Source of the DNA: Bifidobacterium colobi
GTDB lineage: Bacteria; Actinomycetota; Actinomycetes; Actinomycetales; Bifidobacteriaceae
Direction of reading: 5' to 3'
Length of the DNA stretch: 64,000 bases
NCBI RefSeq assembly: GCF_018555455.1
Contig: NZ_JAFEJU010000005.1
Span: 1-64,000, forward strand
Part shown: piece by piece, positions 40,225 to 50,583 of the stretch
How the letters are laid out: every line of letters begins with the position of its first letter
Position numbering within the stretch: the first letter of the stretch is position 1
Position numbers and translations under genes: made by a program
Notes under the pieces: model-generated
Database searches by the model: none
What the model saw: the letters and a program-made list of their open reading frames with translations, nothing else
Told to the model about the DNA's origin: nothing

Positions 40225-42558
40225 TCAGGTATCGATCTTGGAGCGGTCGAAATCGTCGGCGTTATCCACGATGAATTGTTTGCGCGGCGGCACGTCATCG
40301 CCCATGAGCAGGCTGAAGATTTCGGAAGCCTGGGCGGCGTCCTCCATGCGGATGCGGCGCAGCATGCGGGTGCGCGGATCCATGGTGGTGTCGGCCAGCT
40401 GGTCGGCGTCCATCTCACCCAGACCCTTGTATCGCTGAATGTCGTCGTTGTAGCCGATATGCTGCCTGTCCAAGTCGGCAAGCTTGCCGGCCAGCTCATC
40501 GTCGGAATACGTATAAATGTATTCGCCCTTATGCGAGCCGGTCAACGCGATGCGATGCAGCGGCGGCACGGCGGCGTACACGTAGCCATGCTCGATGAGC
40601 GGCCGCATGTAGCGGTAGAACAATGTCAGCAGAAGGATGCGGATATGCGCGCCATCCACATCAGCATCGGTCATCATGATGATCTTGTGGTACCGGGATT
40701 GTTCGATATCGAAACTCTGACCGGAGCCCGCACCAACCACCTGAATGATGGCCGCGCATTCCTTGTTGGACAGCATCTGCGTAATCGAGGCCTTCTGCAC
40801 GTTCAAGATCTTGCCTCGAATCGGCAGTAGCGCCTGGAATCCGGCGTTGCGTGCAGCCTTGGCGGTACCGAGTGCGGAATCACCCTCCACAATGAACAGT
40901 TCGGCGATGTCATCATTGCCAGGCTGACAGTCGGACAGCTTGGCTGGCATCGAAGCGGATTCCAGCGCGTTCTTACGGCGCGTGACCTCCTTGGCTTTGC
41001 GGGATTGGATGCGGGCGTGCATCTCCCCCACAATCTTCTCCAGCACGCGGCCGGACTGCTCCTTGTAGCCGCGCTTGGCGCCGGTAATCATCTCCCCGAA
41101 CTGCTTATCCGTGAGTCGGGTGGCAATCGGCTTGACCTGTGCGGTGCCGAGCACATCCTTGGTCTGGCCTTGGAACTGCGGTTCGGCCACGCGTGCGGTA
41201 ATCACCGCCACAAGCCCGGCGGTGATGTCGTCACGCTCCACTTTCATGGCGGAGTCCTTGAGATTCACCTTGAGCTTGCGCGCGTTGTCTTCCACGGCTT
41301 TGCGAATCTGCTTGGTGATGCCGTTCAGGAAGCCATCCACATGGGTGCCGCCGCCCGGTGTCTCCACGATGTTCACGAAGCTGCGAATCGTCGTGTCATA
41401 GCCGTTCACCCAACGCAAGGCGATATCGATGCCGCAGGTGCGTTCGATTTCCTGCGCGTGCAGTTCGCCGCCCGCGCCGACCGCCTGGGTCTCCTCCTTG
41501 TAGGTGCCTTCGCCTTGGATGCGCCAAATGTCCGAAACCGGCTCGCCTTTGGACAGGAAGTCCACGAAGTCCTTGACGCCACCGGTGTGGCGGAATTCCA
41601 CTACGCGCGGGTGCGCCGGCTGTTCGCCGAATGCGCCATCCACGACTTCGTTGGACATGTTCAGCGAGAAATCCTCCTCGCTGCTGTTGTCCTGCGGCTC
41701 CTGAGCCTCGGCTGCTGCGGTTACCTCGACTGCGACAGACTGCGCAGGTTCCGTAGACGGCACAACTTCTGCAGACTGCACTGGCTCGTCGGTCTCGGCA
41801 GATGCGATGACAGCATCCGGTGCCGTTTGCTCCACGGCCGCGGATTCCGGCACGTTCTCATCCACAATGGTGATTTTGAGCCCGGGTACCAGGAAACTGG
41901 TCTGGCGTACGCGATCGACCAACTGCTCATACGAGAATTCGGCGGTTTTGTTGAAGATTTCCGGATCCGCCCAGTACCGGATACGCGTACCGGTGGTCTT
42001 CGGGCTGACCTTGCCGATGATTTCCAGTTCGGTGGGCCGGTTCTTACGGGTGCGTTTGAACGGCGAATCCGGCGAAGGATTGGCCGGATCGGCATCCGTA
42101 TAGACACCGGGATGACCCTGATGGAATGCCATGTGATGGGTTTTGCCGTCACGATCGACTTGAACATCCAGTCGGGAGCTCAACGCGTTCACTACCGAGG
42201 AGCCCACGCCGTGCAAGCCGCCGACCGCGTTATATGAGGAGTTGCCGAACTTGGCGCCGGCATGCAGCTTGGTAAGGACCACTTCCACGCCGGACAGACC
42301 GGTTTTCGGCTCCTTATCCACCGGGATGCCTCGACCGTTATCCGCCACTTCCACCGAACCATCGGTATGCAGGGTCACGGTGATATCCGTGCAGAAACCC
42401 GCCAATGCCTCATCAACGGAATTGTCGATGATCTCCCACAGGCAGTGCATAAGACCCTGCGAATCGGTGGTGCCAATGTACATGCCCGGGCGCTTGCGTA
42501 CCGCGTCCAAGCCTTCAAGGACGGCAAGATCCTTCGCGCCATAATCTTCTGTGGCCAT
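40225..42558 (-). CDS. parE: DNA topoisomerase IV subunit B (ParE)
   Basis: ATPase subunit of 777 residues that pairs with the ParC encoded at 6195-8906 to decatenate chromosomes. The GHKL ATP site has WEIIDNSVDEALAG (Glu42, Asn46) and GLHGVGSSVVNALS; the Toprim domain has EGDSALGTAK and DADVDGAHI. An acidic Ala/Glu/Val-rich insert occupies about residues 233-310 in the transducer domain, beyond the family's usual length. ATG 42558 follows AAGGATTT. It is 66 bases downstream of the sigma-factor stop on the same strand. Confidence 0.9.
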   Translation of the reverse strand: MATEDYGAKDLAVLEGLDAVRKRPGMYIGTTDSQGLMHCLWEIIDNSVDEALAGFCTDITVTLHTDGSVEVADNGRGIPVDKEPKTGLSGVEVVLTKLHAGAKFGNSSYNAVGGLHGVGSSVVNALSSRLDVQVDRDGKTHHMAFHQGHPGVYTDADPANPSPDSPFKRTRKNRPTELEIIGKVSPKTTGTRIRYWADPEIFNKTAEFSYEQLVDRVRQTSFLVPGLKITIVDENVPESAAVEQTAPDAVIASAETDEPVQSAEVVPSTEPAQSVAVEVTAAAEAQEPQDNSSEEDFSLNMSNEVVDGAFGEQPAHPRVVEFRHTGGVKDFVDFLSKGEPVSDIWRIQGEGTYKEETQAVGAGGELHAQEIERTCGIDIALRWVNGYDTTIRSFVNIVETPGGGTHVDGFLNGITKQIRKAVEDNARKLKVNLKDSAMKVERDDITAGLVAVITARVAEPQFQGQTKDVLGTAQVKPIATRLTDKQFGEMITGAKRGYKEQSGRVLEKIVGEMHARIQSRKAKEVTRRKNALESASMPAKLSDCQPGNDDIAELFIVEGDSALGTAKAARNAGFQALLPIRGKILNVQKASITQMLSNKECAAIIQVVGAGSGQSFDIEQSRYHKIIMMTDADVDGAHIRILLLTLFYRYMRPLIEHGYVYAAVPPLHRIALTGSHKGEYIYTYSDDELAGKLADLDRQHIGYNDDIQRYKGLGEMDADQLADTTMDPRTRMLRRIRMEDAAQASEIFSLLMGDDVPPRKQFIVDNADDFDRSKIDT

Positions 42559-42624
42559 AAATCCTTAATTTCTCTCTCAATACCATCTTGGCTTCCCTCG
42601 AACGGAGGGAAGCCAAGCAATCGA

Positions 42625-44085
42625 TCATTGATCCAGGAAGTCGCGCAGCGTCTGCGAACGAGACGGGTGACGCAGCTTGGACATGGTCTTGGACTCGATC
42701 TGGCGGATGCGTTCACGGGTCACGCCGTACACACGGCCGATGTCGTCCAGCGTCTTGGGCTGGCCGTCTTCAAGGCCGTAACGCATCTTGATCACACCAG
42801 CTTCACGCGGAGACAGGGTCTCGAGCACCTGCTTGAACTGCTCCTGCAGCAGGGAGAAGGCCACGGCGTCGGATGGTGCGATGGCATCGGTATCCTCAAT
42901 CAGATCACCGAACTCGGAATCGCCATCCTCGCCCAGCGGAGTATGCAGGGAAATCGGCTCACGACCGTACTTCTGCACTTCCTGCACCTTCTCCACCGGC
43001 ATGTCCAGCTCACGAGCCAGCTCATCCGGCGTGGGCTCACGGCCCAGATCCTGCAGCATCTGGCGCTGTACGCGGGAAAGCTTGTTGATCACTTCCACCA
43101 TGTGCACGGGCACGCGAATGGTACGAGCCTGATCGGCCATGGCGCGGGTGATGGCCTGACGAATCCACCACGTGGCGTAGGTGGAGAACTTGAAGCCCTT
43201 CTTCCAGTCGAACTTCTCGACGGCGCGGATAAGACCCAGGTTGCCTTCCTGAATCAGATCGAGGAACAGCATGCCGCGGCCCGTGTAGCGCTTGGCAAGC
43301 GACACCACGAGTCGCAGATTGGCTTCCAGCAGGTGATCCTTGGCCTTCTTGCCATCGGCGGCGGCCCACTTGAGCTCGCGCTTGCGCTTGAACTCCATGC
43401 CTTCGGACTGGGTATCCAGCAAGTGCTGGGCGTACAGACCAGCCTCGATGCGTTCGGACAGGTCGACTTCCTGTTCGGCGTTCAGCAGGCTCACGCGGCC
43501 GATCTGCTTCAGATAGTCCTTGACCGGATCGGCGGTGGCGCCGGCTGCGATCACACGACGCTTCGGATTGCCGGCCGGGATGATGTTCTCATCGTCGTCA
43601 TCCGTGTCGGAGACCACATAGGCGCCCTTTTCCTTCGGCTTTTCCGGAGCCTTGGGCTTGGCGTCTTCGTCGTCATCATCCTCATCGTCGACGTCATCCT
43701 CGTCAAGGTCATCCTCATCGAGGTCGTCCTCGTCGGCAGCGTCATCAACGTCGTCGAGATCCTCGTCGAGGTCGTCGACATCGAGGTCGGCGTCATCCAC
43801 TGCATCCTCATCGAGATCATCGTTCTGATCGGACTCGGTGTTCAGCAGCTCCTCGTCCTGAGCCTTGGCGCTCTTCTTGGTGGCGCGTGGCTTACGAGTG
43901 GTCTTCTTCGCCGCCTTCTCGCCGGACTTGGCTTCGCCTGCGGCTTCCTTGGCCGACTTCGTGGCGCGTGGCTTACGCGCGGAGGTCTTGCGTGCGGTGG
44001 TCGTAGAGCTGGCCTTCTTCTTCGGCGTGGTCTCCTCGCCGGAGCCTTCCGTGGACTTGGTTGCCGTCGTTTCCTTCGTGGCCAA
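42625..44085 (-). CDS. rpoD: Principal sigma factor (RpoD/HrdB/SigA type)
   Basis: Primary RNA polymerase sigma factor of 486 residues. The N-terminus is Lys/Ala-rich, followed by a very acidic region (DDDEDAKP and [18 protein letters not shown]). Region 2 is complete ([20 protein letters not shown], then [18 protein letters not shown] and [16 protein letters not shown]) and region 4 ends with [21 protein letters not shown] chose the TTG at 44085 because GGAGGAG lies just upstream at good spacing; ATG codons further upstream have none. The message probably continues into parE. Confidence 0.93.
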   Translation of the reverse strand: MATKETTATKSTEGSGEETTPKKKASSTTTARKTSARKPRATKSAKEAAGEAKSGEKAAKKTTRKPRATKKSAKAQDEELLNTESDQNDDLDEDAVDDADLDVDDLDEDLDDVDDAADEDDLDEDDLDEDDVDDEDDDDEDAKPKAPEKPKEKGAYVVSDTDDDDENIIPAGNPKRRVIAAGATADPVKDYLKQIGRVSLLNAEQEVDLSERIEAGLYAQHLLDTQSEGMEFKRKRELKWAAADGKKAKDHLLEANLRLVVSLAKRYTGRGMLFLDLIQEGNLGLIRAVEKFDWKKGFKFSTYATWWIRQAITRAMADQARTIRVPVHMVEVINKLSRVQRQMLQDLGREPTPDELARELDMPVEKVQEVQKYGREPISLHTPLGEDGDSEFGDLIEDTDAIAPSDAVAFSLLQEQFKQVLETLSPREAGVIKMRYGLEDGQPKTLDDIGRVYGVTRERIRQIESKTMSKLRHPSRSQTLRDFLDQ

Positions 44086-44283
44086 AACTGCTCCTCCTGA
44101 TCTCTCGCCGGAAGTTCCATACCACATAGGCACACTTCTGGCAAGGGCAAATCATCAACTAAGAGAGTAAATCACCTTGCACGGACGATTATTCCCAATT
44201 GACGAAAAAATGTGTTGCAGGCATGATGCACGTTCGCTCGTCGACCCCGCACGCCACCACCTCACAAGACGAGGAAAACCCTG

Positions 44284-45201
44284 CTATATGGCCGAATCCG
44301 CCACACGGCACGCACACCATGCCGGGGAGATGCCCCGGTCGGCCGCGGAGAAGACCATCGCCGCCAGCGAACAATCCTCATCGAGTATCAGACATTGCAG
44401 GGCGAGCGCGGCGGCGCTGGGATCGCCCAGCCACCATAACGTGTACGCGGCCACCGCCATCGGTTGAATGCAGTATGGCACCGGAGACAATGCGGCCATG
44501 GTGAGCAGCATGTCCACTCCCGTACGGCAGCGCTCCTCGTCCGGCACTATGCCTTCATCCTCGAATGCGGCGGTCAGCAGTTCGCTCATGCGTCGTTTGG
44601 CGTGCTTGCTATGTGGTTTGGCGGCGAATTCCATCAGCATTGATTTAGGGCATTGCCGCTGATCGATCACCAGCGAAAGAATGATCGCGTCGCGGATCGA
44701 CAGGGTCTCGTTCATGCCCACGGCAAACGCCGCCATGGTGTCGGCCTCCAAATCAGCGGATCCATCGTCCAGGGAAGCAAGCCATGCGTCCAATGGTTCG
44801 GACACCCAATCAGCATCCGCCTGCTGCGGGCCCCGCATTCGCCGATCCTCATGGAATGCGTGCTGCATCATGTCCAGATCGTCCATATCGAATCCGTCGA
44901 AGCCGCAGGATTCAGGCTCCGGCATGGGCAGTGTCTCGCACTGGGAGATATATGGTTCGCACGGTGACACATAGCACGGTGGCACATACTGCGTCTCGCG
45001 TGGCGCACGGCGTTGTCCTTTGTCTGATTGACCCGTGTGTGCGCCCGATCTTCGAGCGCCGCCGCGATGGCGCGAATCGCGCTCCCCTTGGTCGCGGCGA
45101 GCGCCATGGCCTCGTGCGCGTTCCCGCCTCACGCCACGCTCAGCAGTCGTGTCGGTGCCGCCGGCATCCGTGTGCTTACGTCGATTGTTCTTGTTCGCCA
45201 T
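44284..45201 (-). CDS. DUF4192-type protein with disordered N-terminus
   Basis: 305 residues. The first 70 are Arg/Gly-rich and disordered (RRERARGHGARRDQGERDS). The folded part from about residue 125 has AFAVGMNETLSIRDAIILSL, VDMLLTMAALSPVPYCIQP and AAYTLWWLGDPSAAALALQ, the conserved parts of DUF4192, an actinobacterial family whose role is unknown. AGGAGGACC precedes the ATG. It is monocistronic as far as can be seen. Confidence 0.75.
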   Translation of the reverse strand: MANKNNRRKHTDAGGTDTTAERGVRRERARGHGARRDQGERDSRHRGGARRSGAHTGQSDKGQRRAPRETQYVPPCYVSPCEPYISQCETLPMPEPESCGFDGFDMDDLDMMQHAFHEDRRMRGPQQADADWVSEPLDAWLASLDDGSADLEADTMAAFAVGMNETLSIRDAIILSLVIDQRQCPKSMLMEFAAKPHSKHAKRRMSELLTAAFEDEGIVPDEERCRTGVDMLLTMAALSPVPYCIQPMAVAAYTLWWLGDPSAAALALQCLILDEDCSLAAMVFSAADRGISPAWCACRVADSAI

Positions 45202-45391
45202 GATGGTCCTCCTTGACCTGCGCGTTCATGCCGCGAGCACCCTGCCCGAAGCAAGCCCGAATGGGCATGTGCTCACTATGCATGAAATCCGGTCTGCGCA
45301 GGGTGAAAAACAAGGTATGTGGTTCGAGCTTCACAGCCCTTTATTTCCAACGTTCTTGTATTCATCACAACCTGTGGATAAGTTATAAGGC

Positions 45392-46468
45392 ATGTGCACC
45401 ATCGCAAATGACCTTGCCGTAGTCGAACCTCGCATCCGTGAATTGGTTCAGGAACTGTCCGATGCCCCAGCCACCGGTACCGTGGCCGACGCTTTGCAAC
45501 AGGTGATGGGCGAAGTGGTCGATCAGGCCGTATCCTCCAGTCAGGGCGGTAAACGATTGCGCGCGCTGCTCAGTCTTGATGCGTTCGACGCGTTGAGCGG
45601 CCGCGCCGACATGCGCAACGCGATGATCGACTTGGCCTGCGCCATCGAAGTATTCCAGACAGCCGCGCTGGTGCACGACGATATCATCGACGAATCCGAC
45701 CTGCGCCGCGGCAAACCGTCCGCGCATAAGGCACTTGAGGCCACGGTGCACAGCGCATCGATCGGCCGCGGTCTGGGACTGATGCTGGGTGATATTCTCG
45801 CCACCGCCTGCATCGAGATCGCACGCCGGGCGGCCAAGCAGCTTGAGAACGGCGACGCCATCATCGAATCATTCCTCACCATGCAGCGTGAGGTGGAGAT
45901 CGGTCAGGTGTTGGATCTGGGCGTGGAGATGACGTCCCTCGAGGATCCGGAGGCGTTGGCTCAGGCTTCGTTGAACGTGTTCCGTTGGAAGACCGCAAGC
46001 TACACCACCATCGCTCCCCTGCTGTTCGCCTTGTTGGCGGCTGGCGTGGATCCGGAAACCGCCCGCCAGCGTGCGCTGGCCGTGGGTGAACCGCTTGGTC
46101 TCGCTTTCCAGCTTGCGGATGATCTGTTGGATGTGGTCGGTTCAAGCCGCAACACCGGAAAGCCAGTAGGCGGCGATATTCGCGAGGGCAAGCGCACCGT
46201 ACTGCTCGCCGACGCGCTGAGCGCCGCCGATGCCGCCACACGGCAGGAATTGATGGACATGTTCGAGGCACCGCATCGCGATGAAACGCAAGTCGAACGC
46301 GCCATCGGTATGTTCGAGCAAACCGGCGCCATCAATCAATCGCGCCAGCGTATCGCCGTATTGTGGCATGAAGCGCGTAAGGCCATCGCCGATTGGCAGC
46401 TTGGCGAACAGTCCAACCAACAGCTGATTGAGGCATGCGCGCGCTTCATCCCCGCCGATTTACGCTAG
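45392..46468 (+). CDS. Polyprenyl diphosphate synthase (trans, IspB/IdsA-like)
   Basis: 358-residue all-helical prenyltransferase that extends allylic diphosphates with isopentenyl diphosphate for quinone-like or cell-wall carrier lipids. Both Asp-rich motifs are present: DDIID in ALVHDDIIDESD (Asp96-Asp100) and DDLLD near residue 242. GGKRLRALL binds substrate. The product length is not certain. A weak TATAAG and no ribosome site precede the ATG at 45392, so the message might be leaderless. It is 53 bases before pknB, probably in the same operon. Confidence 0.9.
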   Translation: MCTIANDLAVVEPRIRELVQELSDAPATGTVADALQQVMGEVVDQAVSSSQGGKRLRALLSLDAFDALSGRADMRNAMIDLACAIEVFQTAALVHDDIIDESDLRRGKPSAHKALEATVHSASIGRGLGLMLGDILATACIEIARRAAKQLENGDAIIESFLTMQREVEIGQVLDLGVEMTSLEDPEALAQASLNVFRWKTASYTTIAPLLFALLAAGVDPETARQRALAVGEPLGLAFQLADDLLDVVGSSRNTGKPVGGDIREGKRTVLLADALSAADAATRQELMDMFEAPHRDETQVERAIGMFEQTGAINQSRQRIAVLWHEARKAIADWQLGEQSNQQLIEACARFIPADLR

Positions 46469-46521
46469 TGCCATGTACACTTGGCCTTGTTCAGCTGTAG
46501 TCAAAGGAACCGTACGAATCA

Positions 46522-48807
46522 ATGAGTGAGAACGAGCCCGCGCAGATGATTGAGGGACGCTACCGCATTGTGCGCGCCATCGCCGAAGGCGGCATGGCCA
46601 CCGTCTATGAGGCGGTCGATGAGCGTCTGGGTCGTACTGTGGCCATCAAGGTGATGCACACGCAATTGGCGCAAGGCCCGCATCGCGCGCAATTCGTGGA
46701 ACGATTCCGCCGTGAGGCCAATTCGGCGGCCGCCATTGCCAACCCGCATATCGTGCAGGTGTATGACACCGGCGAGTTCAATGGTCTTGATTTCCTCGTC
46801 ATGGAATACGTGCATGGCATCAATCTGCGTCGTGAAATGAACATGCAGGGCACGTTCTCCGTGCGTGAGACGCTGCGCATCATCGCGGAAACATTGGATG
46901 GTCTCGCATCCGCGCATCGCATCGGCGTGGTGCATCGCGACATCAAGCCGGAGAACATCCTGCTCAATGATCGAGGCCATGTGCAGATCACGGACTTCGG
47001 GCTGGCGAAGGCAGCCAGCCAGGCCACGCTGAGCTCCACTGGCATGTTGCTCGGCACTGCGGCGTATCTGGCACCGGAGATGATCGAGAACAATCTGGCC
47101 ACTGCGCAAGGTGACCTGTATTCGGTGGGCATCATGGCATGGGAGATGCTGGCCGGCAAGGTGCCGTTCGACTCGGATAATCCGGTCACGCTTGTCTTCA
47201 AGCATGTTCATGAGGATGTACCGTCCATCGCCACCGTCTGCCCAGGCATTGATCCGAGCGTGGCCGCATTCATCGCTCATCTGACCGCGCGTGCGGTCGA
47301 AGCCCGTCCCAAAGATGGTACCGAGGCGGCTTCCGAACTGCGCCAGCTGGCGGCGAAGCTGCCGTTGGAGGCGTGGGGCTATCGACTGCACGTCGATGCC
47401 GGCGACCCGAATCGCACCGATGCCACCGCGCCCGCCTTGGTGGGCACCATCGGCAAATCGGCGCCCAAGCTGACCGCCGTGCAGCCAGCATCGGATATGT
47501 CAACGGATGCGGTTGCCGGCTCGGCGGCACCGGCAGCACAGTCTGCGCCGCCCGCTCCCCCAGTGCAATCTCAGCCAGCCACTGAGCCGGCGATGGGCGC
47601 GGATGGGCTTACGCATACCACGGTGATGCCGCAGTCCGGCTTGGCGCAGTCCGAACTGTCCCAGAGCGGCGAGACCCAAGTGCTGCCGCATATGCCGGGA
47701 GAGCCCACCCAGGCATTGCCTACGAATCAGTCGGGTGAGGCGGACTCGGCATCCGACGGCGTCAATCCTGCTGCGGCATCGGATACGGGCAAGGCCGCGG
47801 ATGAGCACAGCTCCCGTAAGAAAACCGCGCTCATCATCGCGGCCATCGTGGCTCTGGTGCTCGCCTGCACCGGCGGCGGCTTCGGCTGGTGGTGGTTCGC
47901 CGGCCCGGGCAGTTATTGGAGCGTGCCACAGCCTGAGGATGTGACCTGCACCGCCGAAGACACGTCCTGCTCGCTTGCCGGAGCGGATTGGAAGACGTAT
48001 GAGAGCCTGCTGAAAACCACAGGCGTACCGTATAAGGTCACCGAAGCATTCAACGACGACATCGCCAAAGGCAAGATCGTTTCGGCCTCCATTGATAAGG
48101 CCGAGGCCTTCGTGAATAGCCATGTGGGCAAACGCAGCAATCAGCGGCTGGATATCGTGGTGTCCAAGGGCGCGCAGATAATCACCATTCCCGAGGATAT
48201 TCTGGACTCCAGCTCCGCCAACGGCAAGGATCCGCTGGCCACGCTGAAGAAGATGGGATTCAGCAAGGTCACGCACGATGAGGCCAACGACCAGTATTCG
48301 ATGGATGTGCCGGAGGGTGCGGCGCTGACCATCGCCCCCGATCCGGGCACCACGATCAAGCATGACGCTGAAATCACCATTACCTTGAGCAAGGGTCCGA
48401 TGCCGGTGAGCATGCCGGATGTGGTGGGCAAAACCAAGGATGAGATGCTTGCATCGTTCGGGGAGCTGAAGCTCACCGCGAACATTAGCGAACAATACGA
48501 CGACAAGATCGCCGCCGGCACGGTGATCTCCACTTCGCAGAAGGCCGGCACGCAGCTCAAATGGGGTGACAGCGTGGACGTGGTGGTGTCCAAGGGACCG
48601 GAGACCACGGTACTGCCGAACGTGGTCGGCATGAAGTACGATGATGCGGCCAAGCAGCTGGAGAAACTCGGCTTCACGGTCAAGAAGTCCGCGCCATTGG
48701 GCGACATCACCCATGAGGTGCGCGTGCAAAGTCCCAAGGCCGGCGAAACCGTGCGACTGCGCGATGAGAACGGCTCGCCCACGGTGATTACGCTGACCGT
48801 GGTGTGA
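46522..48807 (+). CDS. pknB: Serine/threonine protein kinase PknB with PASTA repeats
   Basis: 761 residues. The cytoplasmic kinase domain (about 14-275) has the ATP lysine Lys43 (VAIKVMH), catalytic loop VVHRDIKPENILL and DFGLAK. A Pro/Ala/Gln-rich juxtamembrane linker leads to one membrane helix (ALIIAAIVALVLACTGGGFG, about 434-458). The outside part has four PASTA-like units (starting about 463, 553, 628 and 696; for example MPDVVGKTKDEMLASFGELK). PknB senses muropeptides or lipid II and controls growth and division. Confidence 0.95.
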   Translation: MSENEPAQMIEGRYRIVRAIAEGGMATVYEAVDERLGRTVAIKVMHTQLAQGPHRAQFVERFRREANSAAAIANPHIVQVYDTGEFNGLDFLVMEYVHGINLRREMNMQGTFSVRETLRIIAETLDGLASAHRIGVVHRDIKPENILLNDRGHVQITDFGLAKAASQATLSSTGMLLGTAAYLAPEMIENNLATAQGDLYSVGIMAWEMLAGKVPFDSDNPVTLVFKHVHEDVPSIATVCPGIDPSVAAFIAHLTARAVEARPKDGTEAASELRQLAAKLPLEAWGYRLHVDAGDPNRTDATAPALVGTIGKSAPKLTAVQPASDMSTDAVAGSAAPAAQSAPPAPPVQSQPATEPAMGADGLTHTTVMPQSGLAQSELSQSGETQVLPHMPGEPTQALPTNQSGEADSASDGVNPAAASDTGKAADEHSSRKKTALIIAAIVALVLACTGGGFGWWWFAGPGSYWSVPQPEDVTCTAEDTSCSLAGADWKTYESLLKTTGVPYKVTEAFNDDIAKGKIVSASIDKAEAFVNSHVGKRSNQRLDIVVSKGAQIITIPEDILDSSSANGKDPLATLKKMGFSKVTHDEANDQYSMDVPEGAALTIAPDPGTTIKHDAEITITLSKGPMPVSMPDVVGKTKDEMLASFGELKLTANISEQYDDKIAAGTVISTSQKAGTQLKWGDSVDVVVSKGPETTVLPNVVGMKYDDAAKQLEKLGFTVKKSAPLGDITHEVRVQSPKAGETVRLRDENGSPTVITLTVV

Positions 48808-48838
48808 GGCTACGTGTGAGGCCGTGCATACGCGGTCC

Positions 48839-48915
48839 GCAGTGTAGTTGGCTTGTGTAGTCAGCCCGCAGTGTAGCTGACCCACAGTGTAGTTGGCCCA
48901 CAGTGTAGTGGCCTC
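48839..48915. repeat. Degenerate 16-bp tandem repeat after pknB
   Basis: Five imperfect units of the form CAGTGTAGTTGGCCCA occur between 48839 and 48915 in the gap behind pknB. They have no reading frame with a gene signature. Confidence 0.6.
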
Positions 48916-48976
48916 ACATCCCACAGTAGCGGCTAGTGGACTGTGGCAGTGGACTGCGATAGCATCCGCACGCAGG

Positions 48977-49018
48977 TATGAAAAAGGTTCCTTCCGTAAA
49001 GAAGGAACCTTTTTCATA
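48977..49018. terminator. Bidirectional terminator between pknB and the acyltransferase gene
   Basis: A perfect 18-bp stem, TATGAAAAAGGTTCCTTC (48977-48994) with its complement (49001-49018), a 6-base loop, and A and T tracts on the arms. Confidence 0.9.
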
Positions 49019-49035
49019 CAGCTGGCAATGGGAGA

Positions 49036-49797
49036 TCAGGCCTTGTCTTCAGCTTCGCCGGTTTCCTTGGCGGCTGCGGCCTCTTTGGCGGCCTTGAGTT
49101 CAGCCTTGACCTTCTGCGCGTATTCATCCACGTATTCCTGACCGCTCATGGCCTGAATCGCGGCGGACACACGATCGGTCAGCTCGCGCAGTTCCGCATG
49201 GGTGATCTCGTCCGCGGACTTCTTGGACACCGCGATCGGCTTACCATACTTGACCTGCGTCTTGCCCTTCTTCGGAATGGACGTGCCAATCGGCTGCAGC
49301 TTGTCCGAACCGATCAACGCCACCGGCACAATCGGGCAGCCGGTTTCCAAGGCGAGACGCGCCACACCGGTGTGCCCCTTGTACATGCGGCCGTCCGGGC
49401 TGCGCGTACCTTCGATGTGAATGCCGAACAGGTGACCGTCTTCGATGATCTCGCGCGCATGTTCAAGCGCACCGAGCGACTTGTTGCCGCCGGAGCGGTC
49501 CACGGGGAACACGCCCACGGAAGTGAACCACCATTTCTTGAACTTGCCTTTCAGACCCTTGCCCTCGAAATACTCGGCCTTGCCCATGAAATGCACCATG
49601 CGCGGGCAGGTAATCGGAATCAGCGCATCATCAATCACCGCCAGATGATTGGCTGCGATGATAGCACCGCCGGCACGTGGCACGTTCTCCAAGCCGGAGA
49701 CAGTGGGGCCAAGACGATGGCGGGCAATAGGACCGAAGACTTTGACGAAGAACCAGTACAGCACTTGGCGTTTCCCTCCCTGCGCGGTTTGGGGCAT
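49036..49797 (-). CDS. plsC: 1-acyl-sn-glycerol-3-phosphate acyltransferase
   Basis: 253 residues. This enzyme acylates lysophosphatidic acid to phosphatidic acid at the membrane. The four acyltransferase blocks are visible: NHLAVIDD (NHxxxxD), GVFPVDRSGG, EGTRSPDGRM and VPVALIGSDK. An Ala/Lys/Glu-rich tail (KAAKEAAAAKETGEAEDKA) follows. ATG 49797 is 19 bases from the divergent gene's start, with no clear ribosome site for either. Actinobacterial paralogues are common. Confidence 0.9.
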   Translation of the reverse strand: MPQTAQGGKRQVLYWFFVKVFGPIARHRLGPTVSGLENVPRAGGAIIAANHLAVIDDALIPITCPRMVHFMGKAEYFEGKGLKGKFKKWWFTSVGVFPVDRSGGNKSLGALEHAREIIEDGHLFGIHIEGTRSPDGRMYKGHTGVARLALETGCPIVPVALIGSDKLQPIGTSIPKKGKTQVKYGKPIAVSKKSADEITHAELRELTDRVSAAIQAMSGQEYVDEYAQKVKAELKAAKEAAAAKETGEAEDKA

Positions 49798-49815
49798 CAG
49801 ATTAAAGTGGACTAT

Positions 49816-50427
49816 ATGACTGACCTCAACAATACCAATGCAGCCGACGAGCCCACAACACCCACGCCGGATGATGGCGCAAAGCACAGCGATCTTGATG
49901 CCGCATGGGCGGCGTTCGAAGCCGAACATAAGGCGGACCTCAATGATGTGGCGTCGTCTCGACAGGCGAAGAAATTCGAGAAGCAGGCCAAGAAACGCGA
50001 GAAAGAGGCACTGCTTTCCGTGGATGATTTGAGCGCCGACGCTTTTACCGATGGCGTTCGCCCATTTCACGAACGCGCGAATAAAGCGCGAGGCCCGCGC
50101 GATTTCACCGGTTCCAGTTGGCTCGACACCGACGACGTAATGGACCGTTACGATGACGGTGGCTTCACTCCCCCGAATCCTGATTTGGGTCCGGTCCATG
50201 CATCGACGGTGCTGCTGACTGTGTTGCTGGTTATCGGCTTGGTGGGCACATTGGCCATGATTCTGGTTCCCGCGCTCTACAGCATTCCCGTATTGAGTTC
50301 GATCCTGAACATCGTGTTCGGCATATGCACGGTGCTCGGCTTGGGCGGCCTGGTGGTCAAGATTCTGAATAGAAAGAACCGCCCCGGCGATAAGGGCGGC
50401 TATTTCGACGACGGCGCTCGCGTCTGA
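49816..50427 (+). CDS. Membrane protein of unknown function
   Basis: 203 residues. The first 125 are charged and disordered with a coiled-coil-like stretch (QAKKFEKQAKKREKEAL). Two membrane helices follow (STVLLTVLLVIGLVGTLAMI and ILNIVFGICTVLGLGGLVV), then a short basic tail. It diverges from plsC with almost no spacer. Similar proteins are common in Bifidobacterium, without known role. Confidence 0.65.
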   Translation: MTDLNNTNAADEPTTPTPDDGAKHSDLDAAWAAFEAEHKADLNDVASSRQAKKFEKQAKKREKEALLSVDDLSADAFTDGVRPFHERANKARGPRDFTGSSWLDTDDVMDRYDDGGFTPPNPDLGPVHASTVLLTVLLVIGLVGTLAMILVPALYSIPVLSSILNIVFGICTVLGLGGLVVKILNRKNRPGDKGGYFDDGARV

Positions 50428-50433
50428 CTGTTT

Positions 50434-50520
50434 TGACTGACGGATTCCTCACACAGACTGACGGATTTCTAACGTTTTTCGTTGGAAATCCGTCAGTCAA
50501 CGTTGGAAAACCGTCAGTCA
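50434..50520. terminator. Nested hairpins built from four TGACTGACGG copies
   Basis: An 18-bp hairpin (50456-50474 with 50481-50498, loop TTTTTC) is enclosed by a second pair (50434-50448 with 50505-50520). It separates the convergent membrane-protein and solute-binding-protein genes. Confidence 0.7.
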
Positions 50521-50583
50521 ATTCATCGGATGGAGGTGACTCTGTGTGTTGGGGGGTCTTTTCTGCGCAACGCCTCATCCGCG

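Noticed and set aside
44086..44133. Upstream ATG start of the sigma factor
   Set aside because: The ATG codons there have no ribosome site; TTG 44085 follows GGAGGAG.
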